DNA from: CALITV01 sp964415795
GTDB taxonomy: Bacteria > UBP6 > UBA1177 > JAKLFG01
Assembly: GCA_964415795.1 (NCBI GenBank)
Contig: CAYQBN010000015.1
Location: 1 to 55,963, forward strand
Reading direction: 5' to 3'
Length of the DNA stretch: 55,963 nt
This document shows, piece after piece, positions 9,063 through 17,555 of this stretch; within the stretch, counting starts at the first letter, position 1; each line of letters begins with the position of its first letter. The notes under the pieces were generated by a model, which did not search any database, was not told the DNA's origin, and worked only from the letters and a program-made list of their open reading frames with translations. Both the position numbers and the translations under genes were made by a program.

Positions 9063-9860
9063 TCAAATGACTGAGAAATAGAGGGCAACCGCTATCCCAA
9101 GCGCGATGCGGTACCAGCCGAAGGGGGCGAAGGTGCGCGTCGTTATCCAGCGCATGAAAAGGGCTATGACGGCATAGGCGGTGAGGAAGGAGACGGCGAA
9201 TCCGATGGAGAGAAGCGCTGCTTGGTGAATCGTGATGTTCGTCGCATGCTTCAAGAGACTATAGGCGGTGGCGGCAAGGAGCGTGGGGATGGCGAGGAAG
9301 AAAGAGAACTCGGCTGCCGCGACGCGCGAGGCACCGAGAAGCATCGCGCCGATGATGGTCGCTGCTGACCGCGAGACGCCGGGAATAAGGGCGAGGCATT
9401 GGATGAAGCCGATAAAAAGGGCTGTTTTCACAGGAATGTCCTCTGCGGAAGAGAGTCGAGCGCTAGACTCTTTTTTCTCGATGAATATAAGCGCTATTCC
9501 TCCTGCGAACAGAGCACCGGCGACCACCATGGGGCTGAAGAGGTACTCTTCGATGAGGTTACCGAGAAGTGCCCCGAAAAAAAGGGCCGGCACTACGCCG
9601 ACGAGCGCTGCTTGCCAGAGAGAAAGCACCCGTTTTCGCTGCGCCGCATCGGCAGTCGGGAGAAGCCGGCGCCTGAAATAGAGAAGGACGGAAAAAATGG
9701 CGCCCGATTGTATCACTATGTCGAAGAGGGGTGCGAAGCGCGGATCGCTGAACGAGACGATCTCGTTGGCAAGGATGAGGTGTCCGGTAGAAGAGATGGG
9801 AAGGAACTCGGTGAGTCCCTCCACAATGCCGAGGATGACGGCCACAAGGTGATCGCGCAT
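9063..9860 (-). CDS. uppP: Undecaprenyl-diphosphatase (UppP/BacA)
   Basis: An integral membrane phosphatase that recycles undecaprenyl diphosphate for peptidoglycan and other envelope glycans. From the chosen ATG it has 265 residues and about eight hydrophobic segments. The family motifs are present: GIVEGLTEFLPISSTGH at the N-terminus and PGVSRSAATI in the middle. The reading frame stays open further upstream, but that stretch does not resemble the family, so the start is set at 9860 (MRDHLVAVILGI), with a modest 'cgagg' ribosome site. Its stop lies 14 bp from the subtilase stop, in convergent orientation. Confidence 0.94.
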   Translation of the reverse strand: MRDHLVAVILGIVEGLTEFLPISSTGHLILANEIVSFSDPRFAPLFDIVIQSGAIFSVLLYFRRRLLPTADAAQRKRVLSLWQAALVGVVPALFFGALLGNLIEEYLFSPMVVAGALFAGGIALIFIEKKESSARLSSAEDIPVKTALFIGFIQCLALIPGVSRSAATIIGAMLLGASRVAAAEFSFFLAIPTLLAATAYSLLKHATNITIHQAALLSIGFAVSFLTAYAVIALFMRWITTRTFAPFGWYRIALGIAVALYFSVI

Positions 9861-9896
9861 ACGAGCCTCGTTACGGATATCGGTCGTGCTATGGCC

Positions 9897-9925
9897 ACTA
9901 TGACAGAGGAGTACCTTTTTGTCAA
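9897..9925 (-). promoter_or_regulatory. Sigma-70 type promoter of uppP
   Basis: Minus strand TTGACA (9920-9925), a 17-bp spacer and CATAGT (9897-9902). The predicted leader to the ATG is about 30 nt. It supports the short uppP start rather than the longer open frame. Confidence 0.57.
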
Positions 9926-10038
9926 AAAACACGATTTTGTTGAAAAAAAAAGAGGGAACGATACCATAGATAACGAAAAAGTGGGGCGGCGAAACCCGCT
10001 CCTGCGTCGGTTGAGTGATAGTTCTAACGGAGGATGAC

Positions 10039-10284
10039 ATGAAGAAGATGAAGGAGTTCATTCTGGAAATCGCTAAGAAACTCGTGGACAATCCCGACGA
10101 GGTCGAAGTGAACTACATCGAGGGGAAGAACACCGCCATCCTCGAGTTGCGCGTGGCACCGGCCGATGTCGGCAAGGTTATCGGGAAGAGCGGTCGGACC
10201 GCGAACGCCTTGCGCACCCTTCTTGCGGCAGTGGCGAGTCGTCAAGGACAGAAGGTCGTTCTCGAGATCATCGAGGACAAGTAG
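10039..10284 (+). CDS. khpA: KhpA-type KH-domain RNA-binding protein
   Basis: An 81-residue single KH domain with the GxxG loop in GKVIGKSGRTANALRT, the standard size for KhpA (YlqC family). KhpA, often with KhpB, binds RNA and affects cell division and ribosome-related processes in bacteria where it has been studied. The start is fixed by GGAGG at 10029-10033 five bases before the ATG; an earlier in-frame GTG at 10015 lies before that site and was rejected. It is followed after 4 bp by the ApbE-like gene, with a terminator-like hairpin in between and into that gene. Confidence 0.93.
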   Translation: MKKMKEFILEIAKKLVDNPDEVEVNYIEGKNTAILELRVAPADVGKVIGKSGRTANALRTLLAAVASRQGQKVVLEIIEDK

Positions 10285-10288
10285 CCCC

Positions 10289-11833
10289 ATGATCCCGTCA
10301 CGACGATCAAGAACCGCCTCCTCGAGGGGCGGTTCTCCTTTTTCTGCGGGGACCGTGATTGCCCTCGTTACGCTGGTCGTTGCCTTTGTTCTCTTCTTAT
10401 CTCTGCGACGGTACGGATTCTTCGATTCTGGTGACCGTATGGGAGCGGCCAAGCGGTATGTCGAGTCGTATCAGCACTTCTTCGTAGCGGAGCCGGTTAA
10501 GTACACCGTGTACGATATACCTCTCATCATCAGAGCAAACGACCTCGGTTCCGAATTCTGGGCAAGGACCTTCCCCGCGATCCTTCGAGAAGCGCAGAAT
10601 GAAACCGACAAACTGCTTGCCTACGAGGATATCATCAACCGTCGCGATGAACGCGGTGAGCATCGAGAGATAGATCTATCCGATGTTCCTCGACTCTTCG
10701 ATTTGCTCGATCGCGCGCACCGTTTCTCGTCGCTCGGACTTTACAATGTCGCCTCGGGAGACATCTTCGATTTCTGGGACATAGCGGTCGAGCGCTACGA
10801 GAACTGGATCAGGGCGAAGGAGGCGCGCGATGCGATCCTGCGCGATCTCGAGCTCAAGAAAACGGAGATCGCAGCGGAAGAGCGGGAGAAGAAGCAGAAT
10901 GAACTGGTGCGGCTCGAGAAGATACTTGCGAAGGACCGCTTCCTTCCCGACATGAAGGCACTCAGGGAATTCATCCCGTATGCCACACCGTCGGCGGTGG
11001 TGCTCGATGCAGAGAAAAGGAGCGTCAAGCTTGCTTCGGCCAATGTTCGGGTGCATTTGCGTTTCTTCCGTGAAGCGCTTTTTTTGGACATCCTACGGGA
11101 AAAACTGCCGTCAGAGATGAACTATCTCATCTACTACGGGAACCGACACGGTATCTGGAAATTGCCTAAGGAATATGTCCGTTGGACGGTAAGCGTGGAC
11201 GATCCTCAGGTGGTGCTCGGCGATCGATCGCTCGGCGCGGTGAAGTTGGTCGAGGAGCGGGGAGCGTGGGCAGTGGTACGCATCAACGAGGAAGTGGTGC
11301 GGCAGGATGGACGCACCTATTTCATGCCGATAGACTGGCGGACGGGGCTGCCGGTGAAGCAGAATCTGGCGGCTATCGTCATCGGCCCCGAGACGGTGAC
11401 CGCACGAATGCAGGCCTATGCGCTGTTCATCGCTTCGCCGGAAGAACGCGCTCTTTTCGAGAAAGAATATCCCCAAGTCCCTTATGTGATCGTGGGGCGG
11501 GAAGATGTCGTGAGGACCGAGAGGGTTGAAAAGCATCCTCAAACTGCTGCCTATCTCAAGAAACTTCTTGCCACGGGTGATCCTCTCACGCGGTCCGAAC
11601 TGCTTACCGCCGTCGTCGAGTTCGAGAAATCGGCCAAGACACCTGTCGATGGGCCGCAGGTTCCACTGGAAATATCTTTTGTCGAGCGACGCCCGGTTCT
11701 TGTTGTTCCTCCTATCTCTCGGGACCGCTTTGTGACGAAGGAAGAGATCGAGGCAGCACGCCAGAAACAGAGACAACGTCTCGAGAAGGAAGACCCGTTC
11801 AAGAAATGGGCACGCGAAAACCCGGATAACTGA
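10289..11833 (+). CDS. Membrane-anchored ApbE-like protein, probably catalytically inactive
   Basis: A 514-residue protein with one N-terminal membrane helix (about 21-39) preceded by Arg-rich residues, implying a periplasmic body. The body follows the ApbE fold (FAD:protein FMN transferase) in order: 'LGLYNVASGDIFDFWDIA' near 149-166, 'FMPIDWRTGLPV' at 345-356, and 'TARMQAYALF' at 371-380. In active ApbE these would be H-I-x-D-P-x-T-G and a metal-binding ADALATA-type motif; here the His, the second-motif Asp and the Thr are missing. A charged coiled-coil insert lies at about 169-216. It may be a structural or binding relative. The start at 10289 fits the topology; a GTG at 10355 is an alternative. 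It stops 3 bp before rarA. Confidence 0.7.
   Translation: MIPSRRSRTASSRGGSPFSAGTVIALVTLVVAFVLFLSLRRYGFFDSGDRMGAAKRYVESYQHFFVAEPVKYTVYDIPLIIRANDLGSEFWARTFPAILREAQNETDKLLAYEDIINRRDERGEHREIDLSDVPRLFDLLDRAHRFSSLGLYNVASGDIFDFWDIAVERYENWIRAKEARDAILRDLELKKTEIAAEEREKKQNELVRLEKILAKDRFLPDMKALREFIPYATPSAVVLDAEKRSVKLASANVRVHLRFFREALFLDILREKLPSEMNYLIYYGNRHGIWKLPKEYVRWTVSVDDPQVVLGDRSLGAVKLVEERGAWAVVRINEEVVRQDGRTYFMPIDWRTGLPVKQNLAAIVIGPETVTARMQAYALFIASPEERALFEKEYPQVPYVIVGREDVVRTERVEKHPQTAAYLKKLLATGDPLTRSELLTAVVEFEKSAKTPVDGPQVPLEISFVERRPVLVVPPISRDRFVTKEEIEAARQKQRQRLEKEDPFKKWARENPDN
10310..10343 (+). terminator. Terminator-like hairpin after khpA
   Basis: AGAACCGCC (10310-10318) and GGCGGTTCT (10328-10336) form a 9-bp stem followed by a five-T run. 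It would end khpA transcripts, yet it lies inside the first codons of the ApbE-like gene as called. It may act as an attenuator, or the downstream gene may start later. Confidence 0.5.
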
Positions 11834-11836
11834 CCG

Positions 11837-13084
11837 ATGAGCGAACCGCTCGCAACTATTTTGCGTCCCAAGAACCTCGAGGAGGTGGTGGGGCAGGAGC
11901 ACATCACCAAACTCATCGCCTCGTTCCTCGAGCAGGGTTTTCTGCCCTCGATGATCTTCTATGGGCCGCCGGGTACCGGTAAGACGACGGTGGCGCGCAT
12001 CTCCGCCGAGATGTTCACCGCGAAGATCTACCATTTCTCTGCGGTCAGAGACTCGACGGCCGACATAAAGAAACGGATCTATGCCGATCACGAGAGCCTT
12101 TTCGCTCAACGGCAGATGGTGTTCGTTGATGAGTTGCATCGGTTCAACAAGGCGCAGCAGGACATTTTTCTGCCGATGATAGAGGAGGGGGTCGTCTTCA
12201 TCGGGGCGACGACCGAGAACCCTTCATTCTATGTCAACAACGCGCTTCTGTCCCGGACGCGGGCAATGCGGTTCGAACCGATCGGTGCCCCCGATATTGT
12301 CACGGTGCTCAAGCGGGGTCTCGTGCATCTCAAGGCGAAGGCAGACGACAGAACTCTCGCCGCCATCGCCGAGGAGGCACAGGGTGACCTGAGGATAGCG
12401 CTCTCGGTGCTCGAATCGGCGTTCTATCTCTCTTCCCATAGAGAAATATCGTGGGAGACGGCGCGCAAAGTGCTCCTGAATCCCGACAAGTATGACAAGA
12501 AGGGGGATTATCATTACCGGCTCATTTCGGCTTTCATCAAGAGTCTGCGAGGCTCCGATCCCGATGCGGCGCTCTACTATCTTGTCCGGATGCTCGATGC
12601 AGGCGATGACCCGCTGTTTCTCATCCGCCGGATGATCATCTTCGCGTCTGAGGATGTGGGGAACGCCGACCCACGAGCACTCGAGGTGGCGGTCGCAGCG
12701 CTCCACGGCTTCCGTCATGTCGGCCTGCCGGAAGGGGAACTGATACTTGCGCAGTGCGTGACCTACCTTGCCACCGCGCCAAAGTCGAATGCGTCGTACC
12801 TTGCCATCAAGAAGGCAAAGGCGTTCGTGCGCGAACACCCTGATCTCAGGCCGCCGCAGTATCTCGTCAACGCCACTTCGCTTGCACCGGAAGAGGAAGG
12901 GGGAGACTACCGGTATCCGCACGATTTCCCCGGTCACTGGGTCGATGTCCGTTATTTTCCCGAAGGAGTCGATCCGCAGAGGTTCTACGAGCCGACCGAT
13001 ATCGGCTATGAAGGGAAACTCAAGGCCTACTGGGAGAAACTCAAGAAGGCGGTGAGGAACGGCGGCAAAGTGCCGCCTGAGTGA
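11837..13084 (+). CDS. rarA: Replication-associated recombination protein A (RarA/MgsA)
   Basis: A 415-residue AAA+ ATPase of the RarA/WRNIP1 family, which acts at stalled replication forks. Walker A is GPPGTGKT at 43-50 and Walker B is VFVDELHR at about 94-101. The sensor region GATTENPSFYVNNALLSR follows. The C-terminal tetramerisation region is recognisable from 'SAFIKSLRGSDPDAALYYL', 'IFASEDVGNADPRAL' and 'YPHDFPGHWV', all family hallmarks. Length is normal. It starts 3 bp after the ApbE-like stop and ends 2 bp before the convergent aldolase stop. Confidence 0.96.
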   Translation: MSEPLATILRPKNLEEVVGQEHITKLIASFLEQGFLPSMIFYGPPGTGKTTVARISAEMFTAKIYHFSAVRDSTADIKKRIYADHESLFAQRQMVFVDELHRFNKAQQDIFLPMIEEGVVFIGATTENPSFYVNNALLSRTRAMRFEPIGAPDIVTVLKRGLVHLKAKADDRTLAAIAEEAQGDLRIALSVLESAFYLSSHREISWETARKVLLNPDKYDKKGDYHYRLISAFIKSLRGSDPDAALYYLVRMLDAGDDPLFLIRRMIIFASEDVGNADPRALEVAVAALHGFRHVGLPEGELILAQCVTYLATAPKSNASYLAIKKAKAFVREHPDLRPPQYLVNATSLAPEEEGGDYRYPHDFPGHWVDVRYFPEGVDPQRFYEPTDIGYEGKLKAYWEKLKKAVRNGGKVPPE

Positions 13085-13086
13085 GG

Positions 13087-14106
13087 TCAGAGGAGCCGTT
13101 TTATCGCGGCGATCAGTCCCTGCACATCCGCTTCGGTCGTGTTGAAGTGACACATGAGACGAGCGATCGGGACCGTTTCGTCCCAGAGGTAGAAGAAGTA
13201 TTTCTTTTGCAACGGTTCGACGATGTGTCGCGGTATCTTCACGAAGACGCCGTTCGCTTGGGTCGGCCAGACGATCTTGAAGCCGGGAAGACGGGCGATC
13301 TCTTGGGAGAGTCTCTGTGCCATCGCGTTCGCATGACGGGCGTTCACAAGCCACAGTTCGTCCTCGAGATAGGCATCGAACTGGGCGGTGAGGTAGCGCA
13401 TCTTCGAGGCGAGTTGAAGCGACTGTTTGCGAAGGAACGGAATGTCATGGCCAAGGGTGGAATCTCGAACGATAAGCGCTTCGGCTCCCATGAGGCCGTT
13501 TTTCGTTCCGCCGAACGATATGAGGTCGGCACCTTTTGCCGCCTCGTCGAGCGATACACCGAGAAAAGCTGCTGCGTTGGCAAGCCGCGCACCGTCAATG
13601 TGGAAAATGAGGTGTCGCTCATGGCAGAAGTCGGCAAGGGCGCGCAGTTCATCCGGCGAATAGCAGGTGCCGAGTTCGGTCGCCTGCGAGATCGACACGA
13701 GACGTGGTTGGATGCGGTGTTCGTCGCCGCGGCCGCCAAGGCGGCGGGCAATGAGTTCGGGTGTCAGTTTGCCGTCGGAGGTTGGTATGGTGAGGAGCTT
13801 CACTCCGGCGTTCCATTCGGGGGCGCCGCATTCGTCGGTGTTCACATGAGCCGTTTCGGGGCAGATGACACCTTCGTGGGGGTGGCAGACGGCGCGTATC
13901 GCAAGCACATTTGCCGCGGTACCGGTAAAGAGAAAAAAGCACTGGGCGTGCGGCCCGAAGAGACGGGCGACCCGTTCGGCGATCCGGACGGTGTAGTTGT
14001 CGTGTCCATAGGCATGGGCGTCGCCATCGTTCACCCGCTGGAGCGCCGCAAAGACGGTGGGATGAACGCCGGCATGATTGTCGGAGCCAAAACTGCGGGC
14101 AGGCAT
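13087..14106 (-). CDS. ltaE: Low-specificity L-threonine aldolase family
   Basis: A 339-residue PLP-dependent fold-type I enzyme of the threonine aldolase/beta-eliminating lyase family, which typically splits threonine or allo-threonine into glycine and acetaldehyde. The PLP lysine is Lys202 in SFGGTKNGLMGAEA. Asp171 in HIDGARLANAA binds the PLP nitrogen, and SDNHAGVHP opens the domain. The ATG at 14106 has AAGGAG six bases upstream; the frame is open 10 codons earlier, but that part has no ribosome site. It is a monocistronic gene. Confidence 0.9.
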   Translation of the reverse strand: MPARSFGSDNHAGVHPTVFAALQRVNDGDAHAYGHDNYTVRIAERVARLFGPHAQCFFLFTGTAANVLAIRAVCHPHEGVICPETAHVNTDECGAPEWNAGVKLLTIPTSDGKLTPELIARRLGGRGDEHRIQPRLVSISQATELGTCYSPDELRALADFCHERHLIFHIDGARLANAAAFLGVSLDEAAKGADLISFGGTKNGLMGAEALIVRDSTLGHDIPFLRKQSLQLASKMRYLTAQFDAYLEDELWLVNARHANAMAQRLSQEIARLPGFKIVWPTQANGVFVKIPRHIVEPLQKKYFFYLWDETVPIARLMCHFNTTEADVQGLIAAIKRLL

Positions 14107-14134
14107 GGGTTCTCCTTTCGGCGGTTCGGTCCAC

Positions 14135-14162
14135 ATAGTACCGGTCCTTCGGTGAAAGACAA
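14135..14162 (-). promoter_or_regulatory. Possible promoter of the threonine aldolase gene
   Basis: Minus strand TTGTCT (14157-14162), a 16-bp spacer and TACTAT (14135-14140), leading to the AAGGAG site and ATG at 14106. Confidence 0.45.
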
Positions 14163-14196
14163 GAGGACCATCTTTTTTCCATGCGCCAAAATCTCC

Positions 14197-14224
14197 TTGC
14201 TTTTTCCTGTGTTCTCGTTATGAT
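14197..14224 (+). promoter_or_regulatory. Possible promoter of rpmE
   Basis: TTGCTT (14197-14202), a 16-bp spacer and TATGAT (14219-14224), about 37 nt ahead of the rpmE ATG. Confidence 0.5.
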
Positions 14225-14261
14225 GCTTTTTCGTTTTGAGTGTGTGGCAAAGGAGAAGCCC

Positions 14262-14483
14262 ATGAAGAAAGGTATTCATCCGAAATTGAATCTTATTACG
14301 ATTTCCTGCTCATGCGGGAATAAGTTCCAGACGATGTCCACGAAAGAGGGCGATTACAGCGTCGAGATATGCTCAGCGTGTCATCCCTTCTACAGTGGCA
14401 AGCAAAAGATCGTGGACACCGCAGGTCGCATCGAGAAGTTCAAGCAGAAGTACAAGAAGGCCGATTATGCCGCCAAGAAATAG
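14262..14483 (+). CDS. rpmE: 50S ribosomal protein L31, zinc-binding form
   Basis: A 73-residue ribosomal protein L31. It starts MKKGIHPKLN and carries the zinc-binding cysteines CSC near the N-terminus and CSACH in the middle, so it is the C+ (zinc-containing) paralogue type. HPFYSGKQKIVDTAGRIEKF is the standard family core. The AAGGAG ribosome site at about 14250-14255 fixes the start. A longer frame begins at 14181 but adds a non-family stretch. DUF1385, prfA and prmC follow, a grouping often seen in bacteria. Confidence 0.96.
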   Translation: MKKGIHPKLNLITISCSCGNKFQTMSTKEGDYSVEICSACHPFYSGKQKIVDTAGRIEKFKQKYKKADYAAKK

Positions 14484-14572
14484 GTGGCCGGTGTCGTTCC
14501 TCTCTTTTTCCTGCAGACGCCTCGTGCTTTTTGCGCGGTAGCGCGTTTCTTTTCGCACAATTTGGAGGGTGT

Positions 14573-15631
14573 ATGAGTACCGAACGAGAGGCTTCCGGCA
14601 AACGGATCCTTAACGCCGGCGGGCAGGCGGTCATCGAAGGAGTCATGATGCGCACCCCCGATTACTTCGTCATCGCGGTCCGCAAACCGGACGGTAGCAT
14701 CAAGATAAAAAGCCGGCGCTGGGAAAATGTGTTCCCCGCGCTCGTCAAAAAGCCCCTTCTGCGCGGCATGTTCGTCCTTTACGAGGCGATGCACAACGGC
14801 CTGCAGGCCATCACATGGTCGGCGAACGAGACGGTGGAAGAGGGAAAAGAACAGGAAAAACTCACGCGGACCGGCACCGTGTTCACGATCCTTGCCGCCT
14901 TTGGGTTGGCGATGCTTCTCTTCGTCGTGCTACCCCATGGTATCGCCTATGTGCTTCAGTGGCTCATGGCCGGCGAGGCGTCCATAAATTCGTTCCTGTT
15001 CCATGCGCTCGACGGTGTGGCCAAGATAGCTATCTTTTCCCTCTATCTCTGGGGCATTGCGAAGATGCCCGAGGTGAAACGACTCTTTGCTTATCATGGG
15101 GCGGAGCACAAAGCGATACGAACATGGGAGGCGCTCGAGGATCTGACGCTCGAGAACGCGCGGAAGCATACGACGCGTCATCCGCGGTGCGGTACCAGTT
15201 TCATGATCACCGTCATCGTTCTCTCGATCTTCATCTTTACCGTCGTCTTCGCCTTCATGCCGCCGCTTACCGGCTCGAAACTCCTCGACAACCTGCTCTA
15301 CATCCTCATCAAGATCGCGCTCGTCTTTCCGATCGGCGGCATCAGTTATGAACTTCAGCGCCTTGCCGCGCGCTTCCCTCAGAGCCGGTTGTTTGCCGTG
15401 ATCATCGCGCCGGGCATCTGGTATCAGGGCATTACGACGAGCGAACCTCCGGACGATGTGCTGGAGATCGGCCTTGTGGCGCTTGCCAAAGCGCTCGCTC
15501 TGCAGGAACGCATGGTCGGTTTGCCTGCGGATGGCATCGAGGAGCGATTCCCCGATTTTGCCTCGTTCCGAGGATCTCTTTCTGGTGTTTCCCTTGTTGC
15601 ACCGGAGGGTTCGTCATGCTCGACGATGTGA
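14573..15631 (+). CDS. DUF1385 membrane protein (YqhQ-like)
   Basis: A 352-residue membrane protein of the DUF1385 family. The diagnostic start GGQAVIEGVMMRTPDYF is present, followed by 'RGMFVLYEAMHNGLQAI', several hydrophobic helices, and 'YHGAEHKAIRTWE...HPRCGTSFM', the conserved His/Cys core. Its molecular function is not established; it sits beside prfA in many bacteria, as here. GGAGG seven bases upstream fixes the ATG at 14573. The last 16 bp overlap prfA, so the two are probably translationally coupled. Confidence 0.93.
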   Translation: MSTEREASGKRILNAGGQAVIEGVMMRTPDYFVIAVRKPDGSIKIKSRRWENVFPALVKKPLLRGMFVLYEAMHNGLQAITWSANETVEEGKEQEKLTRTGTVFTILAAFGLAMLLFVVLPHGIAYVLQWLMAGEASINSFLFHALDGVAKIAIFSLYLWGIAKMPEVKRLFAYHGAEHKAIRTWEALEDLTLENARKHTTRHPRCGTSFMITVIVLSIFIFTVVFAFMPPLTGSKLLDNLLYILIKIALVFPIGGISYELQRLAARFPQSRLFAVIIAPGIWYQGITTSEPPDDVLEIGLVALAKALALQERMVGLPADGIEERFPDFASFRGSLSGVSLVAPEGSSCSTM

Positions 15632-16701
15632 AGAAAAAACTGGACGATATCTGTGAGAAACACCGTGCCATGGAGCACGAGCTCTCCGATCCAGCCGTCG
15701 TTTCGGATCTGAAACGGTTCAAGAAGCTTTCTCAGGAATATGCACGGCTCAAAGAGATCGTCGCGAAGTATGGCGCATGGAAGAAGGTGGCGGAGGAGAT
15801 AGTCGGACACCGGGAGATACTTCGCCACGAAAAGGATCCGGACATAACGGCGCTCGCAGAAGAGGAGCTTCCCGAACTCGAGAAAGAAATCGCGGTGCTC
15901 GAGGAGGAGCTGCGGGTACTTTTGCTTCCCCGTGATCCGATGGACGACAAGAACGCCATCCTCGAGATACGCGCTGGTACCGGCGGTGACGAGGCGGCGC
16001 TCTTCGCGGCGGACCTGTTCCGTATGTACAGCCGCTATGCCGAGGAAAAGCGCTGGACGATGGAGATACTCTCGGTGAGCGGACAGGAAGGCGGCGGCTA
16101 CAAGGAGATCGTTGCCGCCGTGCGCGGGAACGGCGTCTACGGCAAATTGCGGTACGAGGGCGGTGTGCACCGGGTCCAGCGGGTGCCGGTCACCGAGGCG
16201 CAGGGGCGCATTCACACCTCGGCGGCGACCGTCGCGGTGCTTCCCGAGGCGGACGAGGTCGACGATATCGAGATAGACGAGAAGGACCTCAAGATAGACA
16301 CCTATCGCTCGGGCGGCGCCGGCGGCCAGCATGTCAACAAGACCGACTCCGCGGTGCGTATCACCCATATTCCCACGGGGATCGTCGTCGCGATGCAGGA
16401 GGAACGATCGCAGATACAGAACCGCATCCGGGCGATGGCGCTCCTCAAGTCACGGCTTTTGCAGGCCGAGATCGAGAAACGCGAGCGGGAACTCGCCAGC
16501 CAGCGCAAATCGCTCGTCGGATCGGGTGACCGGAGCGAGAAGATACGCACCTACAACTTCCCGCAGAACCGATGTACCGATCACCGCATCGGGCTTACCC
16601 TCTATCGGCTCGGCGAGATCATGGACGGCAATCTCGATCTCGTCATCGAGCCGCTCATCAGTTGGCAGAACGCCGAACGGCTGAAGGAATCGCTCGAGTG
16701 A
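15616..16701 (+). CDS. prfA: Peptide chain release factor 1
   Basis: RF1 of 361 residues, which terminates translation at UAA and UAG. The catalytic GGQ is in RSGGAGGQHVNKTDSAVR. The stop-codon-recognition PxT motif of RF1 is PVT in RVPVTEAQGRIHTSA, which distinguishes it from RF2 (SPF). Length is normal. It overlaps DUF1385 at its start and prmC at its stop (TGATG at 16699-16703). PrmC methylates the GGQ glutamine, so this pair forms a functional operon. Confidence 0.97.
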   Translation: MLDDVKKKLDDICEKHRAMEHELSDPAVVSDLKRFKKLSQEYARLKEIVAKYGAWKKVAEEIVGHREILRHEKDPDITALAEEELPELEKEIAVLEEELRVLLLPRDPMDDKNAILEIRAGTGGDEAALFAADLFRMYSRYAEEKRWTMEILSVSGQEGGGYKEIVAAVRGNGVYGKLRYEGGVHRVQRVPVTEAQGRIHTSAATVAVLPEADEVDDIEIDEKDLKIDTYRSGGAGGQHVNKTDSAVRITHIPTGIVVAMQEERSQIQNRIRAMALLKSRLLQAEIEKRERELASQRKSLVGSGDRSEKIRTYNFPQNRCTDHRIGLTLYRLGEIMDGNLDLVIEPLISWQNAERLKESLE

Positions 16702-17555
16702 TGACCGCTGGGCCGTTCACCGTCCGCCACTGTCTTGCCGAGGGGACGCGCCTTCTGGCCGACACGAGTGCGACGGCACGGCTTGATGCCGAAGTGCTCC
16801 TTGCCACGGCGCTCGGCGTCACGCGCGAGCATCTCGTCGCCGCAGGTGAGGAAGTAGTCGCCGACGAACAGCGTGATCGTTTCTTTTCCTTCATCGAGCG
16901 CCGGCGCGCACAGGAGCCGGTCGCATACATCGTCGGGCGCAAGTATTTCTTCGAGGATTCGTTCTTCGTTGATCCACGCGTGCTTATACCGCGCCCCGAC
17001 AGCGAGGTCATCGTCGAGGAGGCGTTGCGCCGTCTCCGCTACCGTACCGATGCGGTGATCCTCGACCTTTGCTGTGGGAGCGGATGCATCGGCCTTTCTA
17101 TCTTCCGGTTCGCCGGAGCGCGGCTTACCCTTGCCGATCTGTCGCCGGAAGCACTTGAAGTCGCGCGGATGAACGCCGAACGGATCTTGCCGCACCGTGT
17201 CAAGAACATCTCATTCGTTGCGGGCGATCTGTTCGAGAACATTACCGGTACCTTCGACCTCATCACCGCGAATCCGCCGTATCTTACGAGCACCGAGGTG
17301 GACGATCTTACCGGGACGCCGGGTGCCTATGAGCCGCGCATGGCGCTCGACGGCGGTCCCGACGGCTTTTCCGTGTCGCGCCGTATCCTCGCCGACGCGC
17401 ACCGGTTTCTCAAGCCGGGCGGGCACCTGCTCATGGAACTGGGGTTCCTCGGCGCTCCGATGGCGCGCACCGCTCAGACGGAACTTACCCTGCTCGATAT
17501 CGTGAAAGATTACAACGGTGTCGAGCGGGTAGGGGTCTTTACTTCTGGGCGTTGA
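16701..17555 (+). CDS. prmC: Release-factor glutamine methyltransferase PrmC
   Basis: A 284-residue S-adenosylmethionine-dependent methyltransferase (HemK/PrmC). The N-terminal helical domain binds the release factor. The SAM site is VILDLCCGSGCIGLSI and the substrate-binding NPPY is in ITANPPYLTST. YEPRMALDGGPDGF is also a family signature. The start is set by the TGATG overlap with prfA. Its 3' end overlaps the convergent SPFH gene by 17 bp. Confidence 0.96.
   Translation: MTAGPFTVRHCLAEGTRLLADTSATARLDAEVLLATALGVTREHLVAAGEEVVADEQRDRFFSFIERRRAQEPVAYIVGRKYFFEDSFFVDPRVLIPRPDSEVIVEEALRRLRYRTDAVILDLCCGSGCIGLSIFRFAGARLTLADLSPEALEVARMNAERILPHRVKNISFVAGDLFENITGTFDLITANPPYLTSTEVDDLTGTPGAYEPRMALDGGPDGFSVSRRILADAHRFLKPGGHLLMELGFLGAPMARTAQTELTLLDIVKDYNGVERVGVFTSGR

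Noticed and set aside
9861..10091. The N-terminal extension of uppP
   Set aside because: It crosses a promoter, overlaps khpA and does not resemble the family; the short start has a ribosome site.
13081..14223. A 380-codon open frame on the plus strand
   Set aside because: Antisense to the threonine aldolase gene, whose family motifs and ribosome site are clear.
14533..14550. GCGC-GGTA-GCGC hairpin after rpmE as a terminator
   Set aside because: The stem is only 4 bp and the T-run is broken, so it is too weak to call.
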